Positions 42,382 through 51,970 of a stretch of 64,000 nucleotides of DNA are shown in pieces. This DNA is from Gemmiger gallinarum (GTDB lineage Bacteria; Bacillota; Clostridia; Oscillospirales; Ruminococcaceae), in the NCBI RefSeq assembly GCF_014982805.1, contig NZ_JADCKC010000001.1, forward strand, positions 434,001 to 498,000, given 5' to 3'. A program made the position numbers and the translations under genes. Numbering within the stretch: position 1 is the stretch's first letter; each line of letters starts with the position of its first letter. The notes under the pieces were generated by a model. It had not been told where the DNA came from and made no database searches. It worked only from the letters and a program-made list of their open reading frames with translations.

Positions 42382-44001
42382 ATGGCTAAGGCCACTAAAA
42401 AGGATAAAGAGGTAACTTTGGAAACAGTTCTGTGGAACTGCCGCGTGGCCTTGCGTGGTGTTGGTAGCACGGAGAAAAACAGGGATGCCGTGATTGGGCT
42501 GGCATTTTTGAAATTTGCTGGAGATAAATTTGAAAAGCGCCGCGCGGAACTTTTAGCGCAGTATGGCGACATTCCCGTGTTCCTAGAGAAGCCTTCTTTC
42601 TATAACGCGGTAAATGTATTCTATCTGAAAGAAACAGCGCGTTGGTCCTACATTGTCAAGAATGCAGGAGCAAATGATATTGCTGTGATTTTGGATCAGG
42701 CAATGGCTGATATTGAGGAAGCCAATCCTTCGCTGAAAGGCGCATTACTGCAAAACTTCTATGCAACTTTGGGAGCGCCTAAAGAAAAAATCAAAACATT
42801 GATTGATGAAGTCAATAAAATCTCGGAATCTCGATTTCACGAAGAAGATCTTATCGGTCGCGTTTATGAGTATTTTTTGCAGATTTATGCTGCCAGTGGC
42901 ACCAAGGAAGATGGCGAATTCTATACGCCCGCTTGTGTGGTAAAGCTGATCGCAGAAATGATTGAGCCATTTAGCGGAACAGTCTATGATCCTTGCTGTG
43001 GTTCCGGCGGAATGTTTGTGCAATCGCATAAATTTGTCGAACGCCATCAGGGGAATCGGGCCAATATTTCTGTTGTTGGTCAAGAGAGTGTACCGGATAC
43101 TTGGCGTCTTTGCAAGATGAATTTAGCGATTCGAGGGATTTCACATGATTTAGGCGAAAAGAACGCTTCTACGTTTACCGACGATCAGCATAAAGATCGA
43201 AAATTTGATTATATTATGGCAAATCCACCGTTCAATCTCAAAGGTTGGCGAGGAGAAGACGAGTTGTTGGACGATCCTCGGTGGAATGGCTATGTAGTTC
43301 CTCGTACTTCCAATGCAAACTACGCTTGGATTCTTCATATTATTTCTAAATTGGATGTTAATCATGGTATTGCAGGCTTCTTGCTGGCTAATGGAGCATT
43401 AAATGATCCCGATGAATATGAGAATCGGAAACGCCTTTTGATGAATGATAAAATAGAAGCAATTATTGTCCTGCCGCGCGATATGTTTTATACCACCGAT
43501 ATTTCTGTGACTCTCTGGATTGTTAATATGAATAAAACGGCCCGAACCGTGAATGGACACCAATTACGAGATCGCAGCGGTGAAGTTTTGTTTATGGATC
43601 TACGCTGTTGGGATAGTAATGTTGAAGAGATTATCATCGATAAAGGGAAAAAGAAGAAAAAGATTGTCTTGACTGATGAGCAAATTGCTGAAGCAAAACG
43701 AATTTATAACAACTGGCAATCAACCGACACATCTTTATATCAGGATGTGCCGGAGCTATGCAAGGCTGTTAAGATATTGAAAAAGGATAAAGTAGATCCG
43801 AATGACTTTTCTATTGAAGAAAAGGATTGGGCTCTTGCTCCCAGCAAATATATCAAATTTATCGATCATGATTTGGACATTGACTATGAAAAAGAAATGG
43901 CTCGGATTCAGGATGAAATGCGTTTGCTGATGGCTTCAGAAGAACTCTCGCAGTCTATGTTGAAAGATGCTTTTAAGGGGATCGGCTATGAAATTGACTA
44001 A
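42382..44001 (+). CDS. hsdM: Type I restriction-modification methylase subunit
   Basis: Adenine-N6 methylase subunit that with HsdS protects host DNA and with HsdR forms the restriction complex. The 539-aa protein has an N-terminal helical domain with TEKNRDAVIGLAFLKF, the pre-catalytic EFYTPACVVKLIAEMI, the SAM motif YDPCCGSGGMFV (near residue 200) and the catalytic NPPF motif. It is AT-richer than the chromosome. hsdS begins 14 nt before its stop. Intact by length and motifs. Confidence 0.95.
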   Translation: MAKATKKDKEVTLETVLWNCRVALRGVGSTEKNRDAVIGLAFLKFAGDKFEKRRAELLAQYGDIPVFLEKPSFYNAVNVFYLKETARWSYIVKNAGANDIAVILDQAMADIEEANPSLKGALLQNFYATLGAPKEKIKTLIDEVNKISESRFHEEDLIGRVYEYFLQIYAASGTKEDGEFYTPACVVKLIAEMIEPFSGTVYDPCCGSGGMFVQSHKFVERHQGNRANISVVGQESVPDTWRLCKMNLAIRGISHDLGEKNASTFTDDQHKDRKFDYIMANPPFNLKGWRGEDELLDDPRWNGYVVPRTSNANYAWILHIISKLDVNHGIAGFLLANGALNDPDEYENRKRLLMNDKIEAIIVLPRDMFYTTDISVTLWIVNMNKTARTVNGHQLRDRSGEVLFMDLRCWDSNVEEIIIDKGKKKKKIVLTDEQIAEAKRIYNNWQSTDTSLYQDVPELCKAVKILKKDKVDPNDFSIEEKDWALAPSKYIKFIDHDLDIDYEKEMARIQDEMRLLMASEELSQSMLKDAFKGIGYEID

Positions 44002-45115
44002 ATATAGACTGGGAAATTTTGTCGAACTGTATAATGAGAGATGCGGGAATGCTAATCTAACTGCTTGGGATATATCCGGCATTAATAGTGATAAAGAATT
44101 TTTTGAACCTGCACGGCAAGTAGGCTCGGATACAAGTAATTATAAGGTTGTTCCTCCTAACTATTTTGCCTGTAATTTAATGCACGTTGGGAGAGATCGG
44201 GTTCTCCCAATCGCTTTGAACCATACGAGTCAAAACAAGATTGTCAGCCCGGCATATACAATTTTTAAAATTACAGACGATGCTCCGGTAGTTAGAGAAT
44301 ATTTTTTTATTATGTTAAAATCCTCAGAGAAGGATAGATTTTTTTGGCTTCATACAGACTCATCGGTACGAGATGGTATGTCATGGAATGATTTTTGCGA
44401 CATGGACATAGAGTTACCCTCACGCTCTGTCCAACAAAAATATGTCGCTATCTATAATGCCATGCTGGAAAATCAGCGTTGCTATGGAAGTGCACTGGAG
44501 GATTTAAAATTAATCTGTGATGCTTACATCGAAGAACTAAGTAAAGATTACCAAAGTGTCACTATCGGACAATTTATTTTTCAGAGAGATCTGAGAAATG
44601 ACGGTTCTTTAGGAGTATCCTCTGTTCGAGGAATTGCGACAAGTAAAGAATTTATTAATACAAAAGCAGATATGGAAGGAGTAGGACTTAATAATTATAA
44701 AGTTGTTGCTCCAGGTCAATTTGCATATGTTCCAGATACGTCAAGACGAGGAGACAAAATATCGTTAGCGTTGAACACTTCAGAAAATACTTATCTGGTT
44801 TCCTCAATCTCGATTGTTTTTGACACACAAAAAGACGTACTTTTGCCTGAATATTTGATGCTTTTCTTTGGACGAAGTGAATTTGACCGTTATGCTCGCT
44901 TTCACTCATGGGGAAGTGCCAGGGAAACCTTTGATTGGTTCGAAATGTGTGATGTTCAGATTCCCATTCCAGATATCAAAATTCAGCAGTATATTGTTAA
45001 TATTTATACTGCCTATCTATTGCGCAAGGAAATTAACGAACAGCTTAAAGCGCAAGTCAAGAATGTATGCCCAATCCTAATTAAAGGTTCATTGGAGGAG
45101 GCAGAGAATGGATAA
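43988..45115 (+). CDS. hsdS: Type I restriction-modification specificity subunit
   Basis: DNA-recognition subunit, 375 aa. Two target-recognition halves (about residues 5-165 and 190-350) each share a similar pattern: a G-x-F segment, an SNYKVV or NNYKVV motif and a hydrophobic FACNL/FAYVP region, with conserved helices after each half (about 165-190, 350-375). The DNA target cannot be read from sequence. The start ATG lies after AAGGGG inside the end of hsdM. It overlaps the next gene by 8 nt. Intact, not a half-subunit. Confidence 0.92.
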   Translation: MKLTKYRLGNFVELYNERCGNANLTAWDISGINSDKEFFEPARQVGSDTSNYKVVPPNYFACNLMHVGRDRVLPIALNHTSQNKIVSPAYTIFKITDDAPVVREYFFIMLKSSEKDRFFWLHTDSSVRDGMSWNDFCDMDIELPSRSVQQKYVAIYNAMLENQRCYGSALEDLKLICDAYIEELSKDYQSVTIGQFIFQRDLRNDGSLGVSSVRGIATSKEFINTKADMEGVGLNNYKVVAPGQFAYVPDTSRRGDKISLALNTSENTYLVSSISIVFDTQKDVLLPEYLMLFFGRSEFDRYARFHSWGSARETFDWFEMCDVQIPIPDIKIQQYIVNIYTAYLLRKEINEQLKAQVKNVCPILIKGSLEEAENG

Positions 45116-46484
45116 AATATCTGAAATCACAAGACGAGATATTGTAGATATTATTAAAAACGGTTTTTCAGTAGAACTAGATGAAGAGGAATATGATAGC
45201 AGTTCCGGAGAATATATTACCGAACGTACAGTGATAATGCCATATTCTGGACGGCTTGATACACTCGGATTTTTATCTAGGCTTTACGATTTGAAAGAAT
45301 TGCCATCCCATGATAGTCGGTGCAGAACTGCATATGATGATATCAGTTGTCACCTCAGATGGGGGGATTATGAAGAAGAGTGTTGGTTTTTTGAGGACGA
45401 GCGCTTCAACTTACGTCCCGGCGATGGTGATGGGACATTACTACGGTTCATGTGTGAAATGCTTCATCCTGCAGTAAGAAACGAGAAAGATCCATGGAAA
45501 CAGTATCTCCAAAAATTTAATAGTTTACTTCGAGTTGACGGCTATGAGTTATATCCCACACAGCACATATCAGGTCGTGATGTATATGGAGCACGAGAAT
45601 ATGTTGAGCCAGATAGGCCTTTGCTGCCAGAAAATTTGTTTTCAGAAAGATACAAAGACTTGATTGATTATGGACATGGTCAGCCGGTTGATCATATTAG
45701 CAATCATGTTGATTATAAGGCTAAAAAGCATATTTGCAGCGTCATGACAGATTTTGCAGAACCAATATTGTATCGCCCCAATCGATATGACAACTGGACA
45801 GAAAAAACAGATGCGCTAAATGTTGCAGTCAACCGCTTAAATGAGTTCATGGATATTCCTGTAATTGATTTGCGCGGAGCTATGTTCTCTCCTTGTCCTG
45901 TATCGGAATTATTAGCAAATTATTTTACACCGTTTATTTTTGATGTAGTCGAATTTCAATATGATGAACTATCTACGGGAGAAAAAGGGCCATTTCAAGA
46001 AGCCATTAACGCTGTTTTTCAGAAAGATAATCTTTCCTTTCGCTTAACAGATCGTGGCCTTGTTGAGCAGTTGGCCAAACACGAAGTCTTATCGCCGGAA
46101 ATTATAATACTGAGTGAACAGATTAAGGAACCTGGCCTGAAAGAACTATTTGACCTCGCCGTAGAAAATCATATGCAACCCAATTTACAAGCACATAAAG
46201 AAGCAGTTGAAAAGCTGTGGGATGTGCTAGAGCGCTTAAAGACATACTATACAGATTTAGATAAAAAGAAGTCGACAGAAAAGATTGTTCAGAGTATGTC
46301 TAATGGGCAAGATGCTTATGAGTCACTGTTCAACGCTGAGTTCAAAGCTCTTACAGACATCGGCAATCATTTTCGAATTAGGCACCATGAAACTAATCGA
46401 GTAGATATTACCGATATTCGTTATTACGATTACTTTTTTAATCGTTGCCTATCTTTAATTGCTCTGGCAATCCAATATCTGTAG
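45108..46484 (+). CDS. AbiJ-like abortive-infection candidate inside the hsd operon
   Basis: A 458-aa protein. Its N-terminal half (residues 1-165) has ISEITRRDIVDII, GRLDTLGFLSRLYDLKELPS, FFEDERFNLRPGDGDG and LRFMCEMLHPAVR, which I recognise as an AbiJ N-terminal-domain (type 3) pattern. The C-terminal part (about 330-458) has a helical region with LTDIGNHFRIRHHETNR and a Tyr-rich end, as in abortive-infection C-terminal domains. AbiJ blocks phage in Lactococcus by an unclear mechanism. Its 8-nt overlap with hsdS and 16-nt gap to hsdR show it is part of the operon. The domain call is from memory and moderately sure. Confidence 0.6.
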   Translation: MDKISEITRRDIVDIIKNGFSVELDEEEYDSSSGEYITERTVIMPYSGRLDTLGFLSRLYDLKELPSHDSRCRTAYDDISCHLRWGDYEEECWFFEDERFNLRPGDGDGTLLRFMCEMLHPAVRNEKDPWKQYLQKFNSLLRVDGYELYPTQHISGRDVYGAREYVEPDRPLLPENLFSERYKDLIDYGHGQPVDHISNHVDYKAKKHICSVMTDFAEPILYRPNRYDNWTEKTDALNVAVNRLNEFMDIPVIDLRGAMFSPCPVSELLANYFTPFIFDVVEFQYDELSTGEKGPFQEAINAVFQKDNLSFRLTDRGLVEQLAKHEVLSPEIIILSEQIKEPGLKELFDLAVENHMQPNLQAHKEAVEKLWDVLERLKTYYTDLDKKKSTEKIVQSMSNGQDAYESLFNAEFKALTDIGNHFRIRHHETNRVDITDIRYYDYFFNRCLSLIALAIQYL

Positions 46485-46500
46485 TGAGGGAGGTCATCGC

Positions 46501-49500
46501 GTGGACTATGAATTTGTAAAAGGACAATTTACGGAAGCACAGCTGGAGGCGGCTATCATTGAGATATTCCAGCAGCAAGGATATATCTATGTCCACGGAG
46601 AGAAAATCCACCGGCAGTATGAAGAAATTCTGCTGGAAGATGACCTGCGTTCCTTCTTACAGGAAAAGTATGCCCATGAAGGCTTGAGCGAAACCGAGAC
46701 ACAGAAGATCATTAATCAGTTGGCTCTCGTCCCAGCGTCTCCGCTTTATGAGGGAAACCGTGCTGCTTTTTGGCTAGTTAATGAAGGCTTTGATCTGCAG
46801 CGAGACGATTTGAGCAAGGTGGCACTTCATATTGATTACATTGATTTCGACCACCCGGAGAATAACATTTTCAAAGTGGTGAATCAGTACTCCGTCCAGG
46901 GCGAGCGTCTGCGCAGACCGGACTTGCTCGTGTTTATCAACGGTATCCCGGTTGCCATTTTTGAGTTTAAGTCAGCAATCAATGAGGATGCGAATATCCA
47001 TGACGCTTGGGAACAGATTACTATTCGCTATACCCGAGATATTCCAAAACTGATGAAGTATTGCTTCTTATCAGTCATCAGCGATGGAGCCAACACAAAA
47101 ATGGGCAGTATCTTTACGCCCTATCCATACTATTATGCCTGGAATAAAGCCAATGACCAAGATAAAGTTTCAAACGGTGTAAGCTCGTTATTTACCATGA
47201 TTGAAGGGGCTTTTGCAAAAGAGCGTATTCTTCGTGTGTTGCGTGATTTTGTGTTTTATCCAGATGATAGCAAGAAAAGCGAGGCTATTGTTTGTCGTTA
47301 TCCCCAGTTTTTCGGAGCCAATAAAATGCTTGAAAATATTAAGCAGCATCTTCGACCAGAAGGAGATGGCAAGGGTGGCACGTATTTTGGTGCAACGGGA
47401 TGCGGCAAAACTTATACTATGCTATTTCTGTCGCGGATGATTGCCCTACGCGATCCTGATGCCTTTAACAATCCGACGATTGTAATAATCGTTGACCGTG
47501 AAGATTTGGATACGCAGACAGCGGAACTATTTGCAACAGCAAAAAAGTACCTCCACGAAGATGATGTGAGGAGTATTGAATCTCGTGCAGACCTTGCTGA
47601 GACATTGAAGGATAGACCTAGCGGTGGAGTCTATATAACCTCTATTCAAAAGTTTTGTGAGAAGATTGGCCTTTTGTCTGCTCGGAGCAACATCATCTGT
47701 ATCTCCGATGAAGCTCACCGTACTCAAACTGGTGTTGGTTCGAAGCTGAAAAAGACAGAGAAGGGCGTATTTACTACGTATGGTTTTGCAAAATATTTGC
47801 GAGATAGCTTTCCAAATGCTACATATTGTGGCTTTACAGGAACACCAATTGATGAGACAATAGCCGTTTTTGGCGATGTGGTAGACAGCTATACCATGAA
47901 AGAATCCAGTGACGATGGCATTACAGTTCGCATTGCATATGAGCCGCGTTTGGCGCGTGTTATTCTTTCAGAGGAACAGGCCAAAGAAATACAGAAATAT
48001 TACGAAAGTTGTGCTGAACAAGGTTCTACGACCGAGCAAATTGAAGCAAGCCAAAAAGCTATGGCACGAATGCGGGCTATTCTAGGCCACCCGGATCGCC
48101 TAAAAAAATTGGCTGAGGATATTGTCCTGCACTATGAAGCTCTTTGTGCTGAGAAGCCATACGTTGTACAAAAAGCAATGATTGTCTGTGCCGATCGAGG
48201 TGTAGCATTTCGTCTTCTAAAAGATATCCTTGCAATTCGTCCTGCCTGGGGAGAAAAACGTCGTGCAGAGAACGAAAATGATCTGACAAAAGAACAACTA
48301 GATAAGTTGTCTCCCCTCCCGAAAATTAACCTTGTTGCGACACAAGGGGCTAATGACGAAAAGGAGTTGTATGAGGCTTGCGGAACAAAAGAATACCGCA
48401 AGATGCTGGACAAACAGTTCAAAAACGATAACTCCAATTTCAAAATTGCAGTTGTTGTTGATATGTGGATTACTGGTTTCGATGTGCCATCTTTGGCTGT
48501 TATGTACATTGACAAACCATTACAAAAGCACACCCTTATCCAAACAATTTCTCGCGTAAACCGTGTTTTTGATGGCAAAGACAAAGGCTTGGTTGTAGAT
48601 TATATTGGTATCAAGAATGACATGATGGAAGCCATAAAAAAATATGGTGGTCCACAAGAAAGTCCAGTGGATGAACTTGATATTACAATTGGCATTTTTC
48701 GCAATCACTTGAAAATGATTGATGACTTACTGCTTGGATTTAATGCAAGTAAATTTTTTACTGGGGAACCCCTAGAAAGGCTGAATTGTTTAAACAGTGC
48801 GGCAGAGTACGTTCAAAGTCGGAAAGACACCGAAACGCGCTTTATGGGATTGTCTCGAAGGTTGAAAAGTGCTTACAATATCTGCTTCCCCTCTGGTGAG
48901 CTGACAGATGAAGAAACGGCAAAAGCTCAGTTTTATCTCGCTATCCGATCTATCATTTACAAGCAAACCAAAGGGAATGCCCCTGACGCCGAAGCGATGA
49001 ACCAAGTTGTAGAAAATATGGTTCGCGAGGCTATTGCCTGTACTGGAATTGAAAATGTTGTAGATGAACACAAGTCGGTTGACCTGTTCAGCGATGAATT
49101 TATTGAACAACTGAATACGGTAAAACTTCCGATCACAAAATTCAATGCACTCTTGAAATTGCTCCGTAAAGCTATTAGCGCTTATGGGCGCACTAACAAA
49201 GTGAAAGCTATGGAGTTTGATGAGCGTCTCCGCAAAGTAGTTGATGATTATAACAGCAGAGATAAGTTGGTATTTACCAACGAGGTGGTTTCTGATTTTG
49301 TAAATGATCTGTCCGACCAACTGCTACAAATTTTAAGGGATCTGCAAGAAGATCAGTCCTCTTTTCAAAAGATGGGAATTAGTTTTGAAGAGAAGGCTTT
49401 TTATGACATTCTTGTCAAGGTGCGAGATGACCACGGTTTTCCGTATGCCGATGAAAAATGTGTGGTATTGGCTAAGAAAATCAAGGAACTTGTTGATGAT

Positions 49501-49665
49501 AAAGCTCAATTTGCTGATTGGTCTACCAGAGATGATATTAAAAATCAACTCAATATGGAATTGACCGTCTTGCTATATCAGAACGGATATCCCCCTGAGT
49601 GGGACGAAGAGGTTTTTGAAAAAGTAATGGAGCAAGCTGAGAATTTCAAGAAATATGCTGATTGA
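46501..49665 (+). CDS. hsdR: Type I restriction-modification endonuclease/translocase subunit
   Basis: A 1054-aa motor subunit. The N-terminal nuclease has the PD-(D/E)xK pattern RRPDLLVFINGIPVAIFEFK. The SF2 translocase has Walker A GATGCGKTYTMLF, DEAHRTQTG and CGFTGTPID, then motif V/VI segments (MWITGFDVPSLAVMYIDKP, QTISRVNR). The C-terminal helical domain contacts HsdM. Start choice: GTG at 46501 after GAGGGAGG. The longer frame to 46459 overlaps the upstream gene. The complete operon should restrict unmodified DNA. Confidence 0.95.
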   Translation: MDYEFVKGQFTEAQLEAAIIEIFQQQGYIYVHGEKIHRQYEEILLEDDLRSFLQEKYAHEGLSETETQKIINQLALVPASPLYEGNRAAFWLVNEGFDLQRDDLSKVALHIDYIDFDHPENNIFKVVNQYSVQGERLRRPDLLVFINGIPVAIFEFKSAINEDANIHDAWEQITIRYTRDIPKLMKYCFLSVISDGANTKMGSIFTPYPYYYAWNKANDQDKVSNGVSSLFTMIEGAFAKERILRVLRDFVFYPDDSKKSEAIVCRYPQFFGANKMLENIKQHLRPEGDGKGGTYFGATGCGKTYTMLFLSRMIALRDPDAFNNPTIVIIVDREDLDTQTAELFATAKKYLHEDDVRSIESRADLAETLKDRPSGGVYITSIQKFCEKIGLLSARSNIICISDEAHRTQTGVGSKLKKTEKGVFTTYGFAKYLRDSFPNATYCGFTGTPIDETIAVFGDVVDSYTMKESSDDGITVRIAYEPRLARVILSEEQAKEIQKYYESCAEQGSTTEQIEASQKAMARMRAILGHPDRLKKLAEDIVLHYEALCAEKPYVVQKAMIVCADRGVAFRLLKDILAIRPAWGEKRRAENENDLTKEQLDKLSPLPKINLVATQGANDEKELYEACGTKEYRKMLDKQFKNDNSNFKIAVVVDMWITGFDVPSLAVMYIDKPLQKHTLIQTISRVNRVFDGKDKGLVVDYIGIKNDMMEAIKKYGGPQESPVDELDITIGIFRNHLKMIDDLLLGFNASKFFTGEPLERLNCLNSAAEYVQSRKDTETRFMGLSRRLKSAYNICFPSGELTDEETAKAQFYLAIRSIIYKQTKGNAPDAEAMNQVVENMVREAIACTGIENVVDEHKSVDLFSDEFIEQLNTVKLPITKFNALLKLLRKAISAYGRTNKVKAMEFDERLRKVVDDYNSRDKLVFTNEVVSDFVNDLSDQLLQILRDLQEDQSSFQKMGISFEEKAFYDILVKVRDDHGFPYADEKCVVLAKKIKELVDDKAQFADWSTRDDIKNQLNMELTVLLYQNGYPPEWDEEVFEKVMEQAENFKKYAD

Positions 49666-50140
49666 TACAGTGTTTTTTCAACTACATTTTTCGAAATATC
49701 TGATAGGCTGATGTAACCTATTGTCAAAGGGAATTGCTTGCTTTTTAGTCTAGGTCATTCAATAGGGGCGAGCAGCATCCCTGTTGGCAAGGGGATTTCA
49801 AAGGGGAACAGCGTTTCCCTTTGTCTGGGGTGTTCAGAGGGGATGCATTCCCCTTTGACTGGAAGAATCCAAAGAAACCAGCAGTTTCGTGGCACACGAC
49901 TTTCCCTTGGAAAGTCTAGTGTGTTATACCTTTGCTTCCGGCTGACGCTGGAAAGGGTCTGGCTTTGCCATCAGCTGTGCGCGCAGATAGCAGTTGACAG
50001 ACACTTTTTGGCGACAGTAGGACAGGCGGATTTTGTACGGATACAGACGGAATCAGGATTTGCACAGCGGGCAAAATCTGCCTGGCCGAAAAAGGAAGCA
50101 AAGGGATATTCCCCGTCCCGCCGCAGCGACAGTTCCCACT
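49666..50140. other. Non-coding region with G-rich hairpins
   Basis: About 475 bp after hsdR without a convincing gene. It contains several short inverted repeats with AAGGGGA and TCCCCTT arms (about 49783-49860) and a later GC-rich part. The open frames here have no ribosome site and no family look. It may be a remnant of an element regulatory region. Confidence 0.45.
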
Positions 50141-50348
50141 TTAGTCCTCATCCCCCTTGAACTTTTCACGGTTCTTGTAGACATTATACTGGTTTTTGCA
50201 CCGTGGGCTGCAGAAGGTCGCATTGGACCGGCCGCCCAGAAACACCTTCTGACAATGCTTGCACAGGCGCAGGGGCTGGTCATCGTCCACCAGCATAAAG
50301 TTGAACATCATCTGGATGCCCAGCAGCAGGGAGTGAAAATCCCAGTAA
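50141..50348 (-). pseudogene. Truncated copy of the DUF6076 gene (3' end only)
   Basis: The last about 68 codons of a DUF6076-type gene, with the zinc-finger part CKHCQKVFLGGRSNATFCSPRC. The 208 bp match 55586-55793 without gaps and with about a dozen changes. The match stops abruptly at 50348 where a different sequence starts, so the 5' part is missing and there is no start. Confidence 0.8.
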
Positions 50349-50384
50349 GATCGCACACTTGTCCAGTTTGAAACTGATCGCACT
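50349..50384. repeat. Possible insertion-sequence terminal sequence
   Basis: Right at the break of the truncated copy, GATCGCAC occurs twice 27 bp apart with TTTGAAACTG between. The layout resembles IS21-family ends that I recall from gut Firmicutes. No transposase is present, so this would be a solo end. Confidence 0.35.
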
Positions 50385-50387
50385 GTT

Positions 50388-50418
50388 GCCCGCAGGATTT
50401 TCCTGCGGGCAGTTTTTG
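50388..50418 (+). terminator. Terminator upstream of the zinc-ribbon/SPFH cassette
   Basis: GCCCGCAGGA, loop TTT, TCCTGCGGGC, then AGTTTTTGTTTTT. It insulates the cassette from read-through. Confidence 0.85.
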
Positions 50419-50466
50419 TTTTTCGCAAGAAGTTACGAATACAATTTAATTTATAGCGATATTTTA

Positions 50467-50495
50467 TTGACTTTATACTCTAATGAAGGTATGCT
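50467..50495 (+). promoter_or_regulatory. Promoter of the cassette
   Basis: TTGACT (50467-50472), 17 bp, TATGCT (50490-50495), 42 bp before the HTH gene. Confidence 0.6.
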
Positions 50496-50537
50496 TATTT
50501 TAGAGGGCTACAATAGTGAATCGGGAAAGTGAGATCT

Positions 50538-50753
50538 ATGCGGATTAGTTATAAAAAGCTATGGATACGATTAATTGAAAAAGAAATCTCACCAGCAAAG
50601 CTTCGAAAAGATCTGAATATTGCCACAGGAACCATGACGAAACTGCGGAAAAATGAAGAAGTGGCACTTTCTGTATTGTTGCGTATCTGTGAATATCTCG
50701 ACTGCAATATTGGCGATATTTGCGATGCCATAAAAAGCAATCACGACTGGTAA
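50538..50753 (+). CDS. Small XRE-family (Cro/CI-type) regulator
   Basis: A 71-aa protein that is almost only an HTH: YKKLWIRLIEKEISPAKLRKDL, ATGTMTKLRKNEEVALSVLLRI, ending in CDAIKSNHDW. It matches the small XRE (YozG-like) group. It is the first gene of the cassette, 43 bp before the zinc-ribbon gene, and probably regulates it. ATG at 50538 is chosen over GTG at 50529 because of spacing to GGGAAAG. Confidence 0.82.
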   Translation: MRISYKKLWIRLIEKEISPAKLRKDLNIATGTMTKLRKNEEVALSVLLRICEYLDCNIGDICDAIKSNHDW

Positions 50754-50796
50754 GCACGGACATTAAGGTCATTTGTACGGTTAGAGGAATATCACT

Positions 50797-51957
50797 ATGA
50801 CAGAAATTAGAAACGAGAACTGTCCCGGAAAGTCAAACAAAGCCAAAAAATTTAGCTATTGTCCGTTTTGCGGAACGAAATTGGATAAGGGCGCACGATT
50901 TTGTAAGCACTGCGGCGAAGAAATTCTGTCATATCAGGAAAGCGGGCGCAAAAACTCATATAATGAAAATCCGTTTGAGCGCCGAACTGTTTATGAAGGC
51001 TACATACATAAATGTCCTAATTGCGGGCAGATACTAAACTCCTTCGAACTGAACTGCCCAGCTTGTGGTTACGAATTGCGCAGCGTTAAGGCCTCCAGTG
51101 CAGTGAAAGAATTTGCTTTAAAATTAGAGGCAATTGAATCCGGCCGGGAATATGAAAAGCCACTCGGCTTTTTTGCTGCGGCGGAAGCACAGCAGAGAGT
51201 GTCAAAAACTGATGAGCAAAAAATCAGCTTGATCAAGAGTTTTTCTGTTCCCAACTCAAAAGAGGATATGCTTGAATTCATGATTCTTGCCGCCTCTAAT
51301 ATGAATATGAGCGCATACGATTCTTTTTCTTCCGGCTCTCTCTCCAAGGGAGAAAAGGAAATCAATGCCGCCTGGTTTGCAAAAGTGCAACAAGTTTACG
51401 AAAAAGCCAAAAGAAGCCATTCTGCAGACAGTACATTTACTGAGATCCAAACGCTTTATGACAAGTGTAAAGAGAAAATCAAGCTTGCCAAGAAAAAGGG
51501 CGTAGTTAAATGGTTATTGGCTCTCGGATGGATGCCAATATTATTAATTGTTCTCATTATTTTTGTAGGTATTTTTTCTCCGAAATGGGAAGCAGAAGAA
51601 CTTGAGCGATTAAATAGCATCGTGCTCGATGTTCAGCAAGCATTAGATAATGGAGAATACTCGTATGCCTTAAAGATTGCAGAATCTATAGACTATCAGC
51701 GCAATGATGCCGAAATGGAACGGCAATGGGATCTTAAGCGTGAATACTGGATAGAAAAAGTATTGGAAGAAGCAGCCGCAAACGGAGAAAAGCTAGAATA
51801 TACACCTACTCCAGGCATTGAAAAGTCAACCAACTCGTCCACAGACAGTGAAAATAATAGCAAGGGATTTAACGAAAGCGTTCAGTCTGGGTTAGAAGCG
51901 GTACAAAATAGCATCAACGAGTTCAATAAGGCATTGGATGGCAGCCCCAAAGAATAG
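50797..51957 (+). CDS. Zinc-ribbon single-pass membrane protein
   Basis: A 386-aa protein with two N-terminal zinc ribbons (YCPFCGTKLDKGARFCKHCG at about 27-46 and HKCPNCG...NCPACG near 72-90), a helical middle (105-230), one membrane segment (ALGWMPILLIVLIIFVGIF near 245-263) and a C-terminal outside or periplasm-facing helical part with a Ser/Asn-rich tail. Architecture resembles YdjG-like zinc-ribbon proteins encoded beside SPFH proteins in Bacillus. No catalytic motif. It overlaps nothing and is followed after 13 bp by the SPFH gene with an AGGAGGG site. Confidence 0.7.
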   Translation: MTEIRNENCPGKSNKAKKFSYCPFCGTKLDKGARFCKHCGEEILSYQESGRKNSYNENPFERRTVYEGYIHKCPNCGQILNSFELNCPACGYELRSVKASSAVKEFALKLEAIESGREYEKPLGFFAAAEAQQRVSKTDEQKISLIKSFSVPNSKEDMLEFMILAASNMNMSAYDSFSSGSLSKGEKEINAAWFAKVQQVYEKAKRSHSADSTFTEIQTLYDKCKEKIKLAKKKGVVKWLLALGWMPILLIVLIIFVGIFSPKWEAEELERLNSIVLDVQQALDNGEYSYALKIAESIDYQRNDAEMERQWDLKREYWIEKVLEEAAANGEKLEYTPTPGIEKSTNSSTDSENNSKGFNESVQSGLEAVQNSINEFNKALDGSPKE

Positions 51958-51970
51958 GAGGGATCCCTTT

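Noticed and set aside
45108-46484. Canonical HEPN RNase
   Set aside because: The RIRHHETNR segment does not keep the usual R-x4-6-H spacing with certainty, so only the AbiJ-like call is made.
49738-50160. Open frame after hsdR
   Set aside because: It crosses hairpins and the truncated DUF6076 copy, has no ribosome site and no family-like sequence.
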